DNA of 64,000 nucleotides from Metopolophium dirhodum. Its lineage: Eukaryota; Arthropoda; Insecta; Hemiptera; Aphididae. The stretch covers positions 25,916,001 to 25,980,000 of the forward strand of contig NC_083567.1 of NCBI RefSeq assembly GCF_019925205.1, given 5' to 3'. This document shows, piece after piece, positions 10,561-23,986 of this stretch; positions within the stretch are counted from its first letter, which is position 1, and every line of letters starts with the position of its first letter. The notes beneath the pieces were generated by a model. That model made no database searches, had not been told where the DNA came from, and was given only the letters and a program-made list of their open reading frames with translations. The translations under genes and the position numbers were made by a program.

Positions 10561-13500
10561 AAATATTTACCTATATATTAGCATATTCTTAAAATGATAT
10601 AATTTTTAAAATATTTCGAATTGAATTTGAAACTGTCTCAATTTTTAGTTTAAATTTTGATATGATATTATGTACGTTCTCTCGTTGTTGTGGTACCACG
10701 TGGTAACGCCATATCACCATTAGTAAAATCGATACGTCCATATAACAATTTTAAAACTAATCAGTAGTCACCGTTGTTGCTTACTGAGCGTCTCAAAATG
10801 TTATTTAACACTAGATATAATTACGTATATATAGAAGTAATAATAATTTGATCCATAAGTCACAACATTTTCTTTATACCACATAATATAGACAGGTGAG
10901 CCTATACTACTAAACTAGCAGTGATTAGTAAGCGGACTAGTTACTGGATAACAAAACGCCTCGCAATATTGATTTTCGAATGTATAATGGTGCACAATTG
11001 ATTATTATCGTTTTTGATTATAAAGTAGTTAACCGTTCCAGTACATCCTGAAAATTTCAAGATGAACACTTTCTTATATTATCGCTTGATACGAGGTGGC
11101 ATCATCGAAACATTAAAAACGCGAATTAACGCGAGCACGCGTCGCATAGGACGTGACATTACAATCAATACGAACAATACACGCGGTGGCGATAGAGACC
11201 AAATAGGAATTGAAAAACAACCATTTTACCCTTTATATTATATATATATATCCGAGACAATTTTTCACCCCTCTGCCTAAGTGAATATAGTATGGGAATT
11301 CGTCGTAAACGAGCGGCTTGAACTTTAAATAATTTTATACTTTAATATGTATATATTTTTGTGGATTACATTCGACGGGTGACGTAAATGCTTACATTTG
11401 ACTAAAAATAGACTTATAATATAACGATAGAAATATAAAACACGATGCCAGACCAGACGATAACCTAACCAGGTAGAGCTGAGTATGGGAAATGGAAATT
11501 GTGAAGAATTGTTTTCGTTTAAATTAAGTCAGACATTTTATAATTTTTTATGAACTAACGCTTATATTATACATTTATACATTAACATTATATTACAGGT
11601 ACCTATCTAAGCTCAAACTGCAGTCTCGATTGTCACCCATGCGTATTACTCAATAGTCTATAGTATTTACGATATTATACAATATGTACCATTCTATATT
11701 TGGTATTTCACATTTACTGGCTTTTATAATAATATAGTGAACTGTAAAAATTGGAGAAATTTAACTGTTACATTGACATATTTTCAATTTCTTTTGAGAG
11801 TTGGAGGCTTCAAATATATTAGTTGTTACAAAAACTGCGAGCGTTCTGTACACAACAAAATCGTGACGACTGCAATCGCCCTCGCCGACTCGACGCTATC
11901 GCGTTTATCTCCGTAACGACGTGTTTTAGGCAGCACAGCCGGTGTTCGGACCTACCCTATTCATTTATCAAACAGACCGCCACCGTTAACCACGTCTTCT
12001 TTAAACAACGGTGGCAGAGGATTGTAGTAGAACATCAATTTATTTATACAAATGTAAACGCCTTTTGCTACTGTCGCATAACCCATATTCCGACTAATGG
12101 TGTGTATGCATGCAGTGTATTCGAATTTCGAAAGAAAAAGAGAGAGAGAGAGATAAATAGATAGGGAAAATAAAATAGATCATATAAAACCGACCTCTGA
12201 TTTTTGTTACACAAATAGGTAAATAGAATTTGCGAATGCGCTACAATAGTTATCTAAGTTTAAACGTTATTTTGTGTTTTTATATTTTATAACATATTAG
12301 GTACTGCACATTTTCAAACAAAGAATTAAAAAAAAAACAACAATAATATTCAAAGAAGATGTAAGTGGTTTTAAACGTGAAATTTATTTTTCATTTGGGA
12401 ATAGCAAATCGTTTTTATTTATAAAAGAGCCATTTTATATGTTTTATCTGTCTTTATATTCTTATGAATATTCATATGTGTGTTATAAACATATAGGTAC
12501 TTACCTAATGTTATAATATGGCTTGTTAAATTAAATGAATGGCAACAATCGTAATATTACTAGACCTGTCGGAAAGGTCTGTAACTGTCTATGGTTAATT
12601 TAAATTAAATTACATGTTTTTGATGTGAAACATCTAACGTGGCATGTGACACCGTATGTTGACGCGGTGACGTCGCCACGCTCTCTACGCGCGCATGGTC
12701 GGAAAGCACTCAAAACATCGAATTCACCTTTAAAATAAAGAATGATTTTTCTTAAAAAAATTTGAATATTTATGTTTCGATTATGTCATATTTATTTCCT
12801 TTAATAAACCATTCTTTCAATCTTCATGCATATTTTCTATACAAAATAATTTTGTTGTTTCACCATCAGCCAGGCATCCCGCGACGGCTCACTTTTTTTT
12901 TAATATTAAAACGTAATTTTATAAATTATTGAAATTTGAGACAGTTATTAACACGAGGTGTTTTGTAATTAACGAACGTAATACAAATAGTACAAGGATA
13001 GGAATAGAATTTTTATTTTAAATAAATATATTAGACTGCCTATATTATAATAGAGGCAAACATATTATGGTATATAATGTTAATGTTTGCTTTACCTAAA
13101 TGCAACACCGACTATTTAAAAAATAAACCATTAAATAGAATGCCGAGTATAGCGAATGAGGATCCATCAACTCTATTACTTTAATTATTTTGTATGTATA
13201 TTTAGTATTTACAATCTTGTATGATTTGGATATACTCCGTGTAGTAATAAAAATAAATAAATAAATAAATAAATAATACATATTTTATTACATTTTAAAG
13301 TATGTACATTCAATATGTATGTAAAATGTCCATAGGTTATTCATTAAATACTTGCATATAAGTTTACAGTATACAATTATACAATAAGAAAACATTATAG
13401 GCACTATTATGGCTTAAGATTTAAAAATATTATCGTAACAAATATCGATATATTAAATAAACAGTTTTATTAATTCATTATTACATTTTATGTACACTAT

Positions 13501-15080
13501 GCGTGATTAGTGACTGTTTGAAACTAAAGAACAAGATATCAGAGCAATTTTTAACAGGAATTAGTAATATTATTTTTTATTTGTGATTCATTTTTGATTT
13601 TTAGAATGTATGAATTTATAATATACATAATTACTAAATTTTAACAATGAATGTTTTTTTTAAATAAATATTTATTATTATTACACTTATTTGTAACAGA
13701 GAAGAGAAATATCCGAAATAACCTCGGAAATAACTATAGCACACATAGGTCTTTAAAAGTTGTTTTACTATTATATACAATATTGTATGACACCTCATGT
13801 TTCAATAATAACTAGAAAACTCGTGAAAAGTTTCGTCCATTTTTTGTATACGATTTTAAAATATTATTTTGATTATTCAATTGGGTTTTCATATGCAAAT
13901 GTGTAATGTGTATTGTTTGTAACATGAATAGTGTATAATGGATATTAGCTGCTTACCTATTAGTTGGTCGGTTTTTATTTTTACACTGAGATATTTTGTA
14001 AGCTAGAAATATTTCTTTAAAATTCCTATAGTTTCATAATACTTACCAAATAATTAACCTATCTATGAACACTACGCACGATGGGGTAGCTTAAAAAAAT
14101 GTGAATATCTGTACTCTATACTCTATAGTAATAATTTTAAATTTAACATAAAAACTTAAAATGTTAGACACTGTTAAGTTGTTTTTTATCATAGTACTTA
14201 TAAATTATATTGTGTACACTTGTGAATATTTAAATAGATCTATTATATTAAATAATTATCATATATATCCATGTATATTGTAAATATAATATATTATACA
14301 TTTATAAGACTCGTTGACAGCGGGCTAGAAAATAATCAAAGTTTTCCCGGGTAATTTTTCCTTCAAGGGTCCATAACATTGAACTACTACGTATAGTATT
14401 GTATTCCGCAAAATAAGATAAGCACAAAGTTTTTTCACTCGTGACTTTCTAAACTCAATTTCGAACATTTTCAAAACAAATTTGTTTCCGTCAAAACCAC
14501 CAAAACTTCAGATGGAGAAAAATCTAACGCCTGATTTATCATTTCGTTCGTATAGTGTTATCTGTATAGTGTTAAAGGCCCAATCGATTTTCAATGTACC
14601 CAACTCACCAATAATAAAACAATATATATATACAGTTTTTCTCAGTTTAAATTGGAAAATACTTTTTTCCCGCTGCTTGCGCGTGTGTTTAAGTTACCAG
14701 TATATTGAGTCTATATGCAATTGCTATAATCTTTGATTGAAATAAGTAGGTAAGTAATTGATAACTTTATACTACATACAGAGCTTGATGATATAATACA
14801 AATATTTTTAATATATAAGTCATTAAAATAGTGTTTTATACAATTTTAAATATAGAAAAACATGTACGGGTAAATTATGATTTGACTGATGTGAAATCTA
14901 CATATTATATATGTGTGCATATTATTTATAGAGTTTTTACTTGTATCATGGATGTGCGTGAATAATACTTGATTTGGTATTTAATTTGAACGTGGACTGC
15001 TGATTATAACTATGATGATTTTACACCAACACTATTCTCGAACAACCAATGTGGTCGGTGGTCGAAGTGTTTTTATGTAG
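10560..15080. other. Long non-coding stretch
   Basis: AT-rich with no convincing exon. Slightly more GC-rich patches lie at 11080-11180, 11830-12030 and 12640-12720. An (AAAT)n run lies at about 13249-13276 and a short (GA)n run at about 12139-12154. The open frames over the GC-richer patches have no recognisable motif. Confidence 0.5.
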
Positions 15081-15084
15081 GATT

Positions 15085-15580
15085 AACTTTTGAGATTTTG
15101 AGTGGAGTGAAAGAATGTATTGATTTTACAATGATGTGTGGTTTTTTTCTGTCTGTCAGGAATATTTTGGGTAGTAAAATGCTCCGATTTTTGAGATAAA
15201 CGCATCTTTTCTAATAGAAAAGTGAATTTTATTGGTACTTTTGGGAGATAAAAATAGAAAATTCTAAGTCGTTATAGAAAGCGTCAAGAAAACAGAAAAA
15301 AAGGTGAAAAAGTGGTAATTTTTACGCAAAAAAAATTTTTGAATAAAATACATTTTATTTTTTTGGTGTATCTTACTCAAAAATTAATAATCCTACACCC
15401 TTAAAGTTTTCACCAAATATTTGTATTAGCATTTTCCATAATAAATGGTAACATTTTAGAAATATTTTGACTCGTTTTAAGCTAGCTCTGAAAAATATTT
15501 CGAATTGTGTACATTTTTAAAAAATTATTATGGATAAAAACGAGTCAAAATGATTTATCATTTAATTCAAATATAACACA
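15085..15580 (-). repeat. Dispersed repeat copy, reverse relative to 17-20 kb
   Basis: It begins GATTTTGAGTGGAGTG, then ATGTATTGATTTTACAATGATGTG, CTGTCTGTCAG, a TTGGTACTTTTGGGAG segment and GTAATTTTTACGCAAAAA. This is the reverse complement order of the sequence at 19380-19672. Confidence 0.7.
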
Positions 15581-17220
15581 TCCATTACAACGACATACTT
15601 GACAACTACTGTACAGCAGAGCGGTACCCACTTTTCCACCTTTTTTAAATTGTGGTAAAAACTACAGATAAATAAAACAATAATTTGTGAATATTGTATA
15701 ATTTTCAATTTACATGTAAGTTTACAATTGTTACTTTTTCATAAATGCATCAAATGTTTTAAGCGTGTCGCCATTTGTATAAATCTAAATTAGGTGTATC
15801 GTCGTAAAAAAAAATGTTGAGAAGCACTGATTTAATAAAGCAGGACATAAGATAACACTGTTACCTGTTTTAGGGCAAGTTTTATACTTATATATTAGTC
15901 ATGTGTGTATTTATATGTATAGTAGGTACTATATGCCTATGTATGAAAGTGTGCAGTACATAACTAATTGAATGAGACATATTATAACAAAATATGTATT
16001 TTATAAATTTCAAAAAACACAAAAAGCCGCTTAAATACGGTACTCATAATGAATAGATTTTCAACATTTATCTGGATATGACTATTATGTCTATTACGTT
16101 TATTACATATTTTTGTAGTTCAAAATGTAATAATGTTGATTAAAATTAACAGGTATAGAAAATAGGTGATTAATCATTATTGATTATACGTCAATCCACT
16201 TTAAATATTTGGTATTGCGTTCTCAAAATGTTTGTCTCCATATGACAGGCATTATGTTAAGCACTATAAATTGTATGGAATCTGAGCTAATAATGTGACA
16301 ATATGCGCGCTTATGTGAATTAAGCTAGATATTAGAGATGTCAAATTGGTGTTTTGGTATTTGGGCATTGATAAACACTGGAATACATAGTTATACGTAG
16401 TTCGGATACACGAAGTGTTAAGAATTGTGTTAAGTATTTAGTCAAATACATCTGAACTATTTTAATTAGTACCCATTATATTATATAATGAAATACAATA
16501 TTCTAAATTGAGTACAATTGTTTTATTTATTACAATTTATAATACATTTATAATGTAGGTACACTATTTAGGTTTTACGATTGTAATATTATTTATGATA
16601 TTATAGTTTATGTATATAACTGTTAACTATGCATATTGATTGATACTATGATAGATAGATACTGTGTATATTAACACGTTTTGATAAATAAATTCATTTT
16701 AACATAAAACAATTAATATTATATCATTTAAGTCAGATTTTCAAGCAAATACACATGATAAGTTTATTAAATAAAACAAAACAATTGAATTAGAATAAAT
16801 AAAAATATTTATTATTATTAGGTAGATTAAATATTTTTTGCTTTATGGATTTTTAAGTTGTAATTTTAGAATAATAAATAAAATAGCAAAATAATGAAAT
16901 AATACAAATATAATAAAATTTCTAAATGTAGAAAACTATTTCATACATTTTAAAACTTGTTCGATCAATTTTATTAATCGCTTGATTTTAAAGTTTAGTG
17001 AGGTTAAACAATAGCAAAAGTTTGAGGGTGCCGTTGGAAAAGTTTTCATTCATCAATTTTAATTTACAGTAAAATAATTAAATAACGTAATAAATATTAA
17101 GTGAAATTGTCACACAAAGAAAGTCACCTAGTAGGGTTTTAGTGATACGGAAATAATTATCATATTTTAATTTTTCTTGGCTTCAAATATAAACGTAACT
17201 ATATAATGTAAATTTAAAAA
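15581..17220. other. Non-coding AT-rich stretch
   Basis: No gene, RNA or well-defined repeat was recognised apart from general AT-rich simple sequence. Confidence 0.5.
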
Positions 17221-20150
17221 GTGGGTAAGTGGATGTCGCTCTACCGTACAGTAGGTTATAATAGTGGGTCACTGTAATGGATGTTGTTAAATTTGAATTC
17301 AATAATATAATATTGTATAAGAAAAACGATTCTGAGCGAAAACGGTCAGTCAGCCTATGATATTAGTATAATACTAAGTATATTTTATGATATTAAGGTG
17401 AATAAAGTAATTAATATTTAACCTATTTACGTGGAATCTTGTTTTAAATTTTCAATCCTTAGCTATAAAAGATGAACATTTTATAAATTTTTAACTAGAA
17501 AATAATTATTAAATTTAAAATGTGATAAATTTGAACTTTAAATGCTTATAAAAAAAAAATTGTGCCTATGTATTGTAACAATATATCAAGAGCCATCCAT
17601 ACAATTTTCATGCTTATTTACCCAAAAAAAAAAATTTTATTGATATTTATAGAGAAAAAAACTAAAAAAAATTGAAAACTGACCATGTCCGTAAACAACT
17701 CAAAAAAAGTCAAAATATTTTCAAAATTTTATGGTGTATAGAAAATGAAAATATAAATATTCAGTAAAGTTTTCATGTATTTACAGTTATTCGTTTTTGA
17801 ATAACAATAAAATAACAAAACCGCTAAAAGAGAAATCGAGTGAATATCTAATATTGTAAAAATATGAACTTCAAACGCTCATAAAAATGTAATTTGATTT
17901 TCTTGTAGACATTTTTTTTTGAAAAAGATAGACAAACTTATGAATAATCTTGTATTACATCATTTTCAAATCTTAGATTTAAAAAGAAAAATTGTTATGA
18001 ATTCTGAAAAATAAAATTCTTGAACTCAAAATAATTCGGTAATTTTCGTGATTTTTCCATGTTATGTCAACTTTTGAACATTAAATGCTTATAAAAAAAA
18101 ACTGTGACTAAGGATTTTTCAAATGTCATTGTAACAATGTAGAGAAGCCTTGTGTTAAATTTTCAAGTATTTTTACTCAAACAATAAAGTTTTATTGACA
18201 TTCATAGAAAAAAAGGTGGATAAGTGGATGTCGCTCTGCTGTACAGTAGGTTACAAGTGGGTCACTGTAATGGATGGTGTTAAATTTGAATTCAATGATA
18301 GAATATCATTGTATAAGAAAAACGATTCTGAGCGAAAACGGTCAGTCAGCCTATGATTTTACCAAGTATATTTGATGATATTATTGTGAATAAAGTAATT
18401 TATATATAACCTATTTACGTGGAGCCTTGTTTTAAATTTTCAATCCTTAGCCATAAAAGTTAAAAATTTATAAATATTTATAAATTTATAAATTTATAAA
18501 TTTTTAACCACAAAATAATTAATAAATTATAAATTTGATAAATGTTGTCAACATTTGAACTTGAAATACTTATAAAAAAAAATTGTGCCTATGTATTTTT
18601 AATATTTTTCAACTGCTATTAGAACGATATATCAGGAGCCTTATATTGAATTTTCACGCTTTTTTACCCAACAAAAATTTTTTTATTGATATTTATAGAA
18701 AAAAAAACTAAAAAAATTTAAAACTGACAATGTCCGTAAACCGCTCAAAAAGAGTCAAAATATTTTCAAAATTTTAGGTGTATAGAAAATGCTAATATAA
18801 ACATTCAGTGAAATTTTCAAGTATCTACAGTCATTCGTTTTTCAATTACAATAAAATAAGAAAATTGTTACATGAGAAATCAAGTGAATATCAAATGTTG
18901 TAAAAATATAAATTTCAGACGCTCATAAAAATTTAATTTAAGTTTCTTGTAGACATTTTTTTTTTGATAAAGGTAGACAAACTTATGAGTAATCTTATAT
19001 TACATTTTCAAATCTTAGATTTAAAAAGAAAAATTTTTATGAATTCTCAACTCAAAATAATTTGCTAATTTTCGTGATTTTTCCGTATTTTGTCAAAATT
19101 TGAACTTTAAATGCTTTTCAATAAAAAATGTGACTAAGGATTTTTAATTTTTTTCATCTGCCTTTGTAACAATAACCTAGGAGCCTTCTATTACATTTTC
19201 AAGCTTTTTTACTCAAGAGATAAAATTATATTGATATTTATAGAAAACAGCTCAAAAAGAGTCAAAATATTTTTAAAATTTTATAGTGTATAGAAAATGC
19301 TAATATAAATATTCAGTCAAAATTTCATGTCCCTGCGGTCATTTGTTTTAGAGTTACACCAAAAACCAAAATCGATTTTCTCGAAAACAGATTTTGCGTA
19401 AAAATTCCCGTTTTTCTTTAATTTTTCTTTTGTTTTTCACGTCGCTTTTGAAAATTACTGGGAAATTTTGACCCCCCAAAGTACCAACTAGATTCACTTT
19501 CCTATCAGAAAAGTTACTGCTGAAGAAAATCCAAGCACTTTTACTGTCCTAAAAGGTGATGACAGACACAAAAAAAAAAATTAAAAGTGAAAAAAATTAA
19601 AAAAAAAAATAAAAATAAAAAAATAACACACATCATTGTAAAATCAATACATTCATCGCTTCGCTCAGAATCTAAAAGACTAATACAATTGGAAACTGAA
19701 AATGTTCCTAAACAGTTCAAAACAAATCAAAATATTTTGAAAATTTTATTGTGCATAGAAAATGTCAATATAAACAACCAGTGAAAATTTCATGTAAATA
19801 CGTTCATTTGTTTAAGAGTTACACCAAAATGCAAAATCCATTTTGTTGTAAACCGATTTTGCATAAAAATTCCTGTTTTTGCTTTTTTTTAATTTTTATG
19901 TTGTTTTTCCCGGCGCTTTTGAAAACTATTGGGAATTTTAAGATTTGACTTCTCAAATGCACCAACTAGATTCACTTTCACATCGAACCATATACTGTTA
20001 AAGAAAATCAAAAAAGTTTAACTGCCCCAAACCGTGATGACAGACACAAAAATAAATTTAAAAAAAAAACAAACACATTATTGTAAATCAATACATTCAT
20101 CGTTTCACTCAAAATCTAAAATAGATATTTCAAGTCCAGTTATAAATGTA
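17221..20150 (+). repeat. Cluster of dispersed repeat, partly tandem (about 995-bp period)
   Basis: GTGG(G/A)TAAGTGGATGTCGCTCT starts at 17221 and again at 18216. The following GTACAGTAGGTTA, GGGTCACTGTAATGGATG, AAACGATTCTGAGCGAAAACGG and CCTATTTACGTGGA segments recur in the same order at the same spacing. The last part is itself doubled: AGAGTTACACCAAAA ... GATGACAGACACAAAAA ... AATCAATACATTCATCG occurs at about 19350-19672 and 19813-20135. Terminal motifs GATTCTGAGCG and CGCTCAGAATC are inverted. It has no long ORF, so it looks like a non-autonomous mobile repeat. Confidence 0.75.
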
Positions 20151-20341
20151 TTATTATAGTTTAATTTTTTTCAAGATGATCTTCAATTCTAAAAGTATTA
20201 TGTATTATTATGTAAAATCTAATTGAAGTATTTACTATTTAGTATATTATACAATATACATATGTCATAATATAGTATAGTTATTTGCACACATTTAAAT
20301 ATCTAGTCAACATACTTATTATATACCTCATATTAGTGTAG

Positions 20342-20343
20342 TA

Positions 20344-20378
<35 letters not shown>
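20342..20378. repeat. (TTA)n microsatellite
   Basis: Uninterrupted TTA units of about 35 bp. Confidence 0.9.
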
Positions 20379-20514
20379 ATAATCCTATAAAAACAAAAAC
20401 AAAATATATAGTAACACGGCGTCTTGGATAGGCAATATAGGTACATCATGTTTTAGATGAATTTTTCCACTATCATATTTTGTTAAAATTATTAAGTAGA
20501 GAATAAATACAGCG

Positions 20515-20783
20515 GGTAAGTATGTCGCTCTTCTGTACAGTAGGTTACAAGTGGGTCAATGTATAATGGATTCGTAATTTTTCGGTGGTTTTTCCGGTGG
20601 CATTAAATAACAATTGAGAAAAATGACCTGTCTAAAGTACCATCTTGATCAAATTTGCTAAAATATAATGTACTATATGTTGAAATCGAAGCACTTCTTC
20701 TGGTAGAGATTTTGTATACAGGATAAAAAAAAAATAAACACCATTGTAAACCACTAGCTTTCTCGCTCCGCTCAGAATCTAAA
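20515..20783 (+). repeat. Short deleted copy of the dispersed repeat
   Basis: It starts GCGGGTAAGTATGTCGCTCT with CTGTACAGTAGGTTACAAGTGGG, as at 18216, and ends CTCGCTCCGCTCAGAATCTAAA, as at 19672. The middle is largely deleted. Confidence 0.7.
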
Positions 20784-23099
20784 AAAAATAGTTATAAAAA
20801 AACTAAAAATTTTTTTTAATTTAACTATAATTATAATTCATGTTATATTTTAATTAATTTAATTTACAATAATAATACTGACTCGGTTGCTATGGTTGCA
20901 CGTGGTATAATATACGGTTAACGTGGTTGTCTTTTAAAATTCAACTAAATCAAAATTTTAGAAATAGCTCTTCGTCATGCAAAACTAGAGATCAACCGGG
21001 TTCAGAATATACCAAGTTTACCCCTGTACGTTTAGCCGTTGTCGAGAAATCGCGCTGACAAACATTCGGACAAACAGACAAGATTTGAAGTTAAATAAAA
21101 ACCTTTAATAATCTAAAAACTAATATAAAAGTATAAACATAAAATATAATAACAAGAACATAAAGTTAGTAGTGGTGCTTAAATAATAATTAGTTATAAA
21201 ATATAAATAATTTTACATTAAATACCTAATACAATTAAATAAGTTTGCCTTAAGTATAATTGATCCATTATTTAGCGACCATCCGCACTTATTTATTAAC
21301 AATTTTACTTATAAAAAGTTATTTATAATGTTTGAGTATAATTTGATTTCTAAATATATTAATATTTATTTATGCTGTTTAAATAACGTCAACAAAGTGT
21401 ACAAAACTATTGCATCGATTCTCGTTATAAAAGAAACACGTCCGTGTTTTGTACATTCGTCTTGACTTTTCATTAAAAAAAAACTTCAATTTGTAGTCTG
21501 GGTTTATTGTCACAATACATATTATTTTGTGTCTGTAATGTCGGAAAGGTCACCGATTTGATAACATCTAAGAGGGTTGCAAATAAAACAAGAAAATTCT
21601 TAGAAATAAAAATTTACAAGCACTAAAATTAGAAAAAGTTGTTAAGACTTTTAATTAAGTTATATACTGAAAAGTGAATACGTAACATTAAATTAAATAG
21701 GTAATTTTATGATGCTTGAATCTTATAATATTTTAAATATTTTAAAATGTGTTAGGTTTAAGGTTCAGTATTAAAAACTAAAGAGCTTATTATTTTATTG
21801 ATGAATTATTTTTAAAGATTTTTAATCATTTATTGTGGCATTTTATACCATTTCATGTATATATAACAACCTTCAACCCTATAATGGTTTCATTAAACTT
21901 ATTTAAATTTTTATCATATTAATTTAAAATCTTAGTTCAACAACTATTCAAATAATAAATTAAGTAATTGTTTTAAAATCGGATTTTTTTTCTTGTTCCG
22001 CAACTTGGTCTTATATAATATTATACACGCAGACATACAAAATTCGCGGGAAAATTAATTCGTTTTAGTTTTCTCCATTCATTGGTAATATTATCATATT
22101 AAAAGAATTTCACAATTTTAAAAAGACAATTGGAATTACTTAAATTATATATATTGCGCAAATACAATGTTATTATAGAAAAACAATACAATTCTTTGGA
22201 GTAGTTATCTCGCCACCCTGATTTATGAATTATGATATTAAAATATACGTATGTGACCCGGTCATATAAATCCATATTATAAAGTCTATAATATATAACC
22301 AGACCAAACTCGGTGATTCAAGTGCTCCAGTACAATGATTGTGGGAGAGTAGTGGTATGAAATTTGCAGTGTTTATCGTGTCCAAATGATAATGCATAAC
22401 TGGAATGTCGGTTAACCGTGTGTATTGTCTTTATTATATCGCTGAGAAAAGTGGAGCTGCAGCACTGAGCAAGGACCGCATAAAGCCGGGTTTTTTGTCT
22501 GTCATAGGGTCATATCTGAAAGTTGAGCTTGGCCTAACTCTGGACATTTCTCGATGGATCGGAGTGACAGTGAACTATACTACAATATTACTATAGCCTG
22601 CAATTATACTACGATAATAGGTACATTACACGTCGTCAGACGAGACGTAACTGACGAGGTGATTTCAAAATGCTTCGTGAACAGTGAACCGATATTTCCG
22701 GAAGCAAAATCATTGCTGTGATTGGCTGAATCTAGTGGTTAGTATACCATACAATGTAACTGTGTATGAAATATAATTATTAATGACGTATATACTTTCA
22801 TACACTCGAGAGATGAATCCAATTCTACTCACGGCAATACGTTATACCAGTTACCACTTTCCATTTATTTACATAAATGAAAAAACTTGAACAACTTATC
22901 ATCACATTAAAAAAAATACCAAAAAACTAAATATGATTTTTTTTCTGGAAATCACGATGCCGTGTGAAGTGTCCTTAAGCCATGGTGTGAATCTCTGGGT
23001 AATCAGAGTCGTCATTTAGCCGGCTTGGTACTCTGAGACGTGTCGGGCCAATGAGCCGCTCGGCAAGTCTTCTGACCAAGTCCATCGTCATCGTCCGTC
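20784..23099. other. Non-coding stretch upstream of the CpG island
   Basis: AT-rich to about 22300. A moderately GC-richer part at 22400-22740 (GGAGCTGCAGCACTGAGC, GGAGTGACAGTG) has a short open frame without a recognisable motif. 22960-23099 rises in GC toward the island. No gene is supported. Confidence 0.45.
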
Positions 23100-23986
23100 A
23101 GCGAAGTCAGCTGCGGCTGTTACCGCCACTGCTGCGGTGATAGCAGTGGTGGTGGTGGTGGCGGTGGCGGTGGCAGTGGATGCTGTGCCGCACAATCGAT
23201 GGGGGTCGATACTGGTGGCCACTTGCCATGCGCTACCGCCGCCGCCGCCGCCACCGATGACGACGACGCCGCCGCCGCCACCGGCACCGCCACCGCGGCC
23301 GCAGCCACAAAAAACGCACGCAGTGTGTCAGTCAGTCGCGTACGTACGCCGGCGGCCGGTCCGTCTGTCGTGTCCGTCTGTGTGTCCACACGTCTCCGTG
23401 GCCGTGGTTGTCCGTTCGTCTGTTCGTCCGTCCGTCCATCCACGCCGCGTCCACCAGCCATCCAGTGTCCGTCGTCGTGTAGTTACAAATAGTTTTTTTT
23501 TCCATTCTCGTCGCCGCCGCCGTCGCATTTGAATTTTCTCGGTCTCGCCATCGTCGCTGGCCGCCCCTCATCCCCTTCCCACCTGTTCGCCGAAAACGCA
23601 ACGCGACGTGTTCCTCATTTGACCGTTTTATGCATACTCTGTCGGTTTTCCCGTTCTGCGACGCCTCAAACGTCGACCGGTCCGCCACTGCGCCCCGAGT
23701 CTTCCGACCGCCTCACCCGATTCCGCCTCCGTCGCGACCGTTTCCAGCGGTCCATCGTGATCTTCAAAAAGTTTTTTGGTGCACTGTTCCTTCCCCGTGA
23801 CGCGTTGCGAGCCGTATCGTTAAAAATTATAATATTATAAGACATATTATCGTCACCCTCCCCTGACCTACCGACCTCGTACGATTCACACGATCAGTTC
23901 GTTTTTGCGATTTCAAGTTTTGTGTGCTCCTACATAAGCGTGTTACAGCAACGTCATCGCAGAGCACTTCCGTTTTCCGATGACAT
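23100..23986 (+). promoter_or_regulatory. CpG-rich island with probable first exon of an unidentified gene
   Basis: About 900 bp rich in C, G and CpG inside AT-rich DNA, made of GCC/GTC/CCG simple repeats and CCGTCCGTC-type runs. Several overlapping frames are open on both strands, the expected side effect of such composition, so no protein is called. The stretch ends CCGATGACAT followed by GTGAGTAAAT, a strong splice donor at 23987. A promoter plus 5' non-coding or barely coding first exon of a plus-strand gene with a long first intron is the simplest reading. The ATG at 23980 could be a start codon split by the intron. The rest of the gene was not found. Confidence 0.5.

Noticed and set aside
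11823..12164. 113-codon frame in a GC-richer patch
   Set aside because: No domain, no splice or codon signal, ends in a GA-repeat; not enough to call a gene.
22405..22596. 63-codon frame near 22.5 kb
   Set aside because: Somewhat GC-rich but no motif and no flanking splice structure.
23120..23840. Several overlapping open frames on both strands (100-130 codons)
   Set aside because: They come from GC-rich simple repeats lacking stops; the translations are Pro/Arg/Val/Thr runs with no domain.
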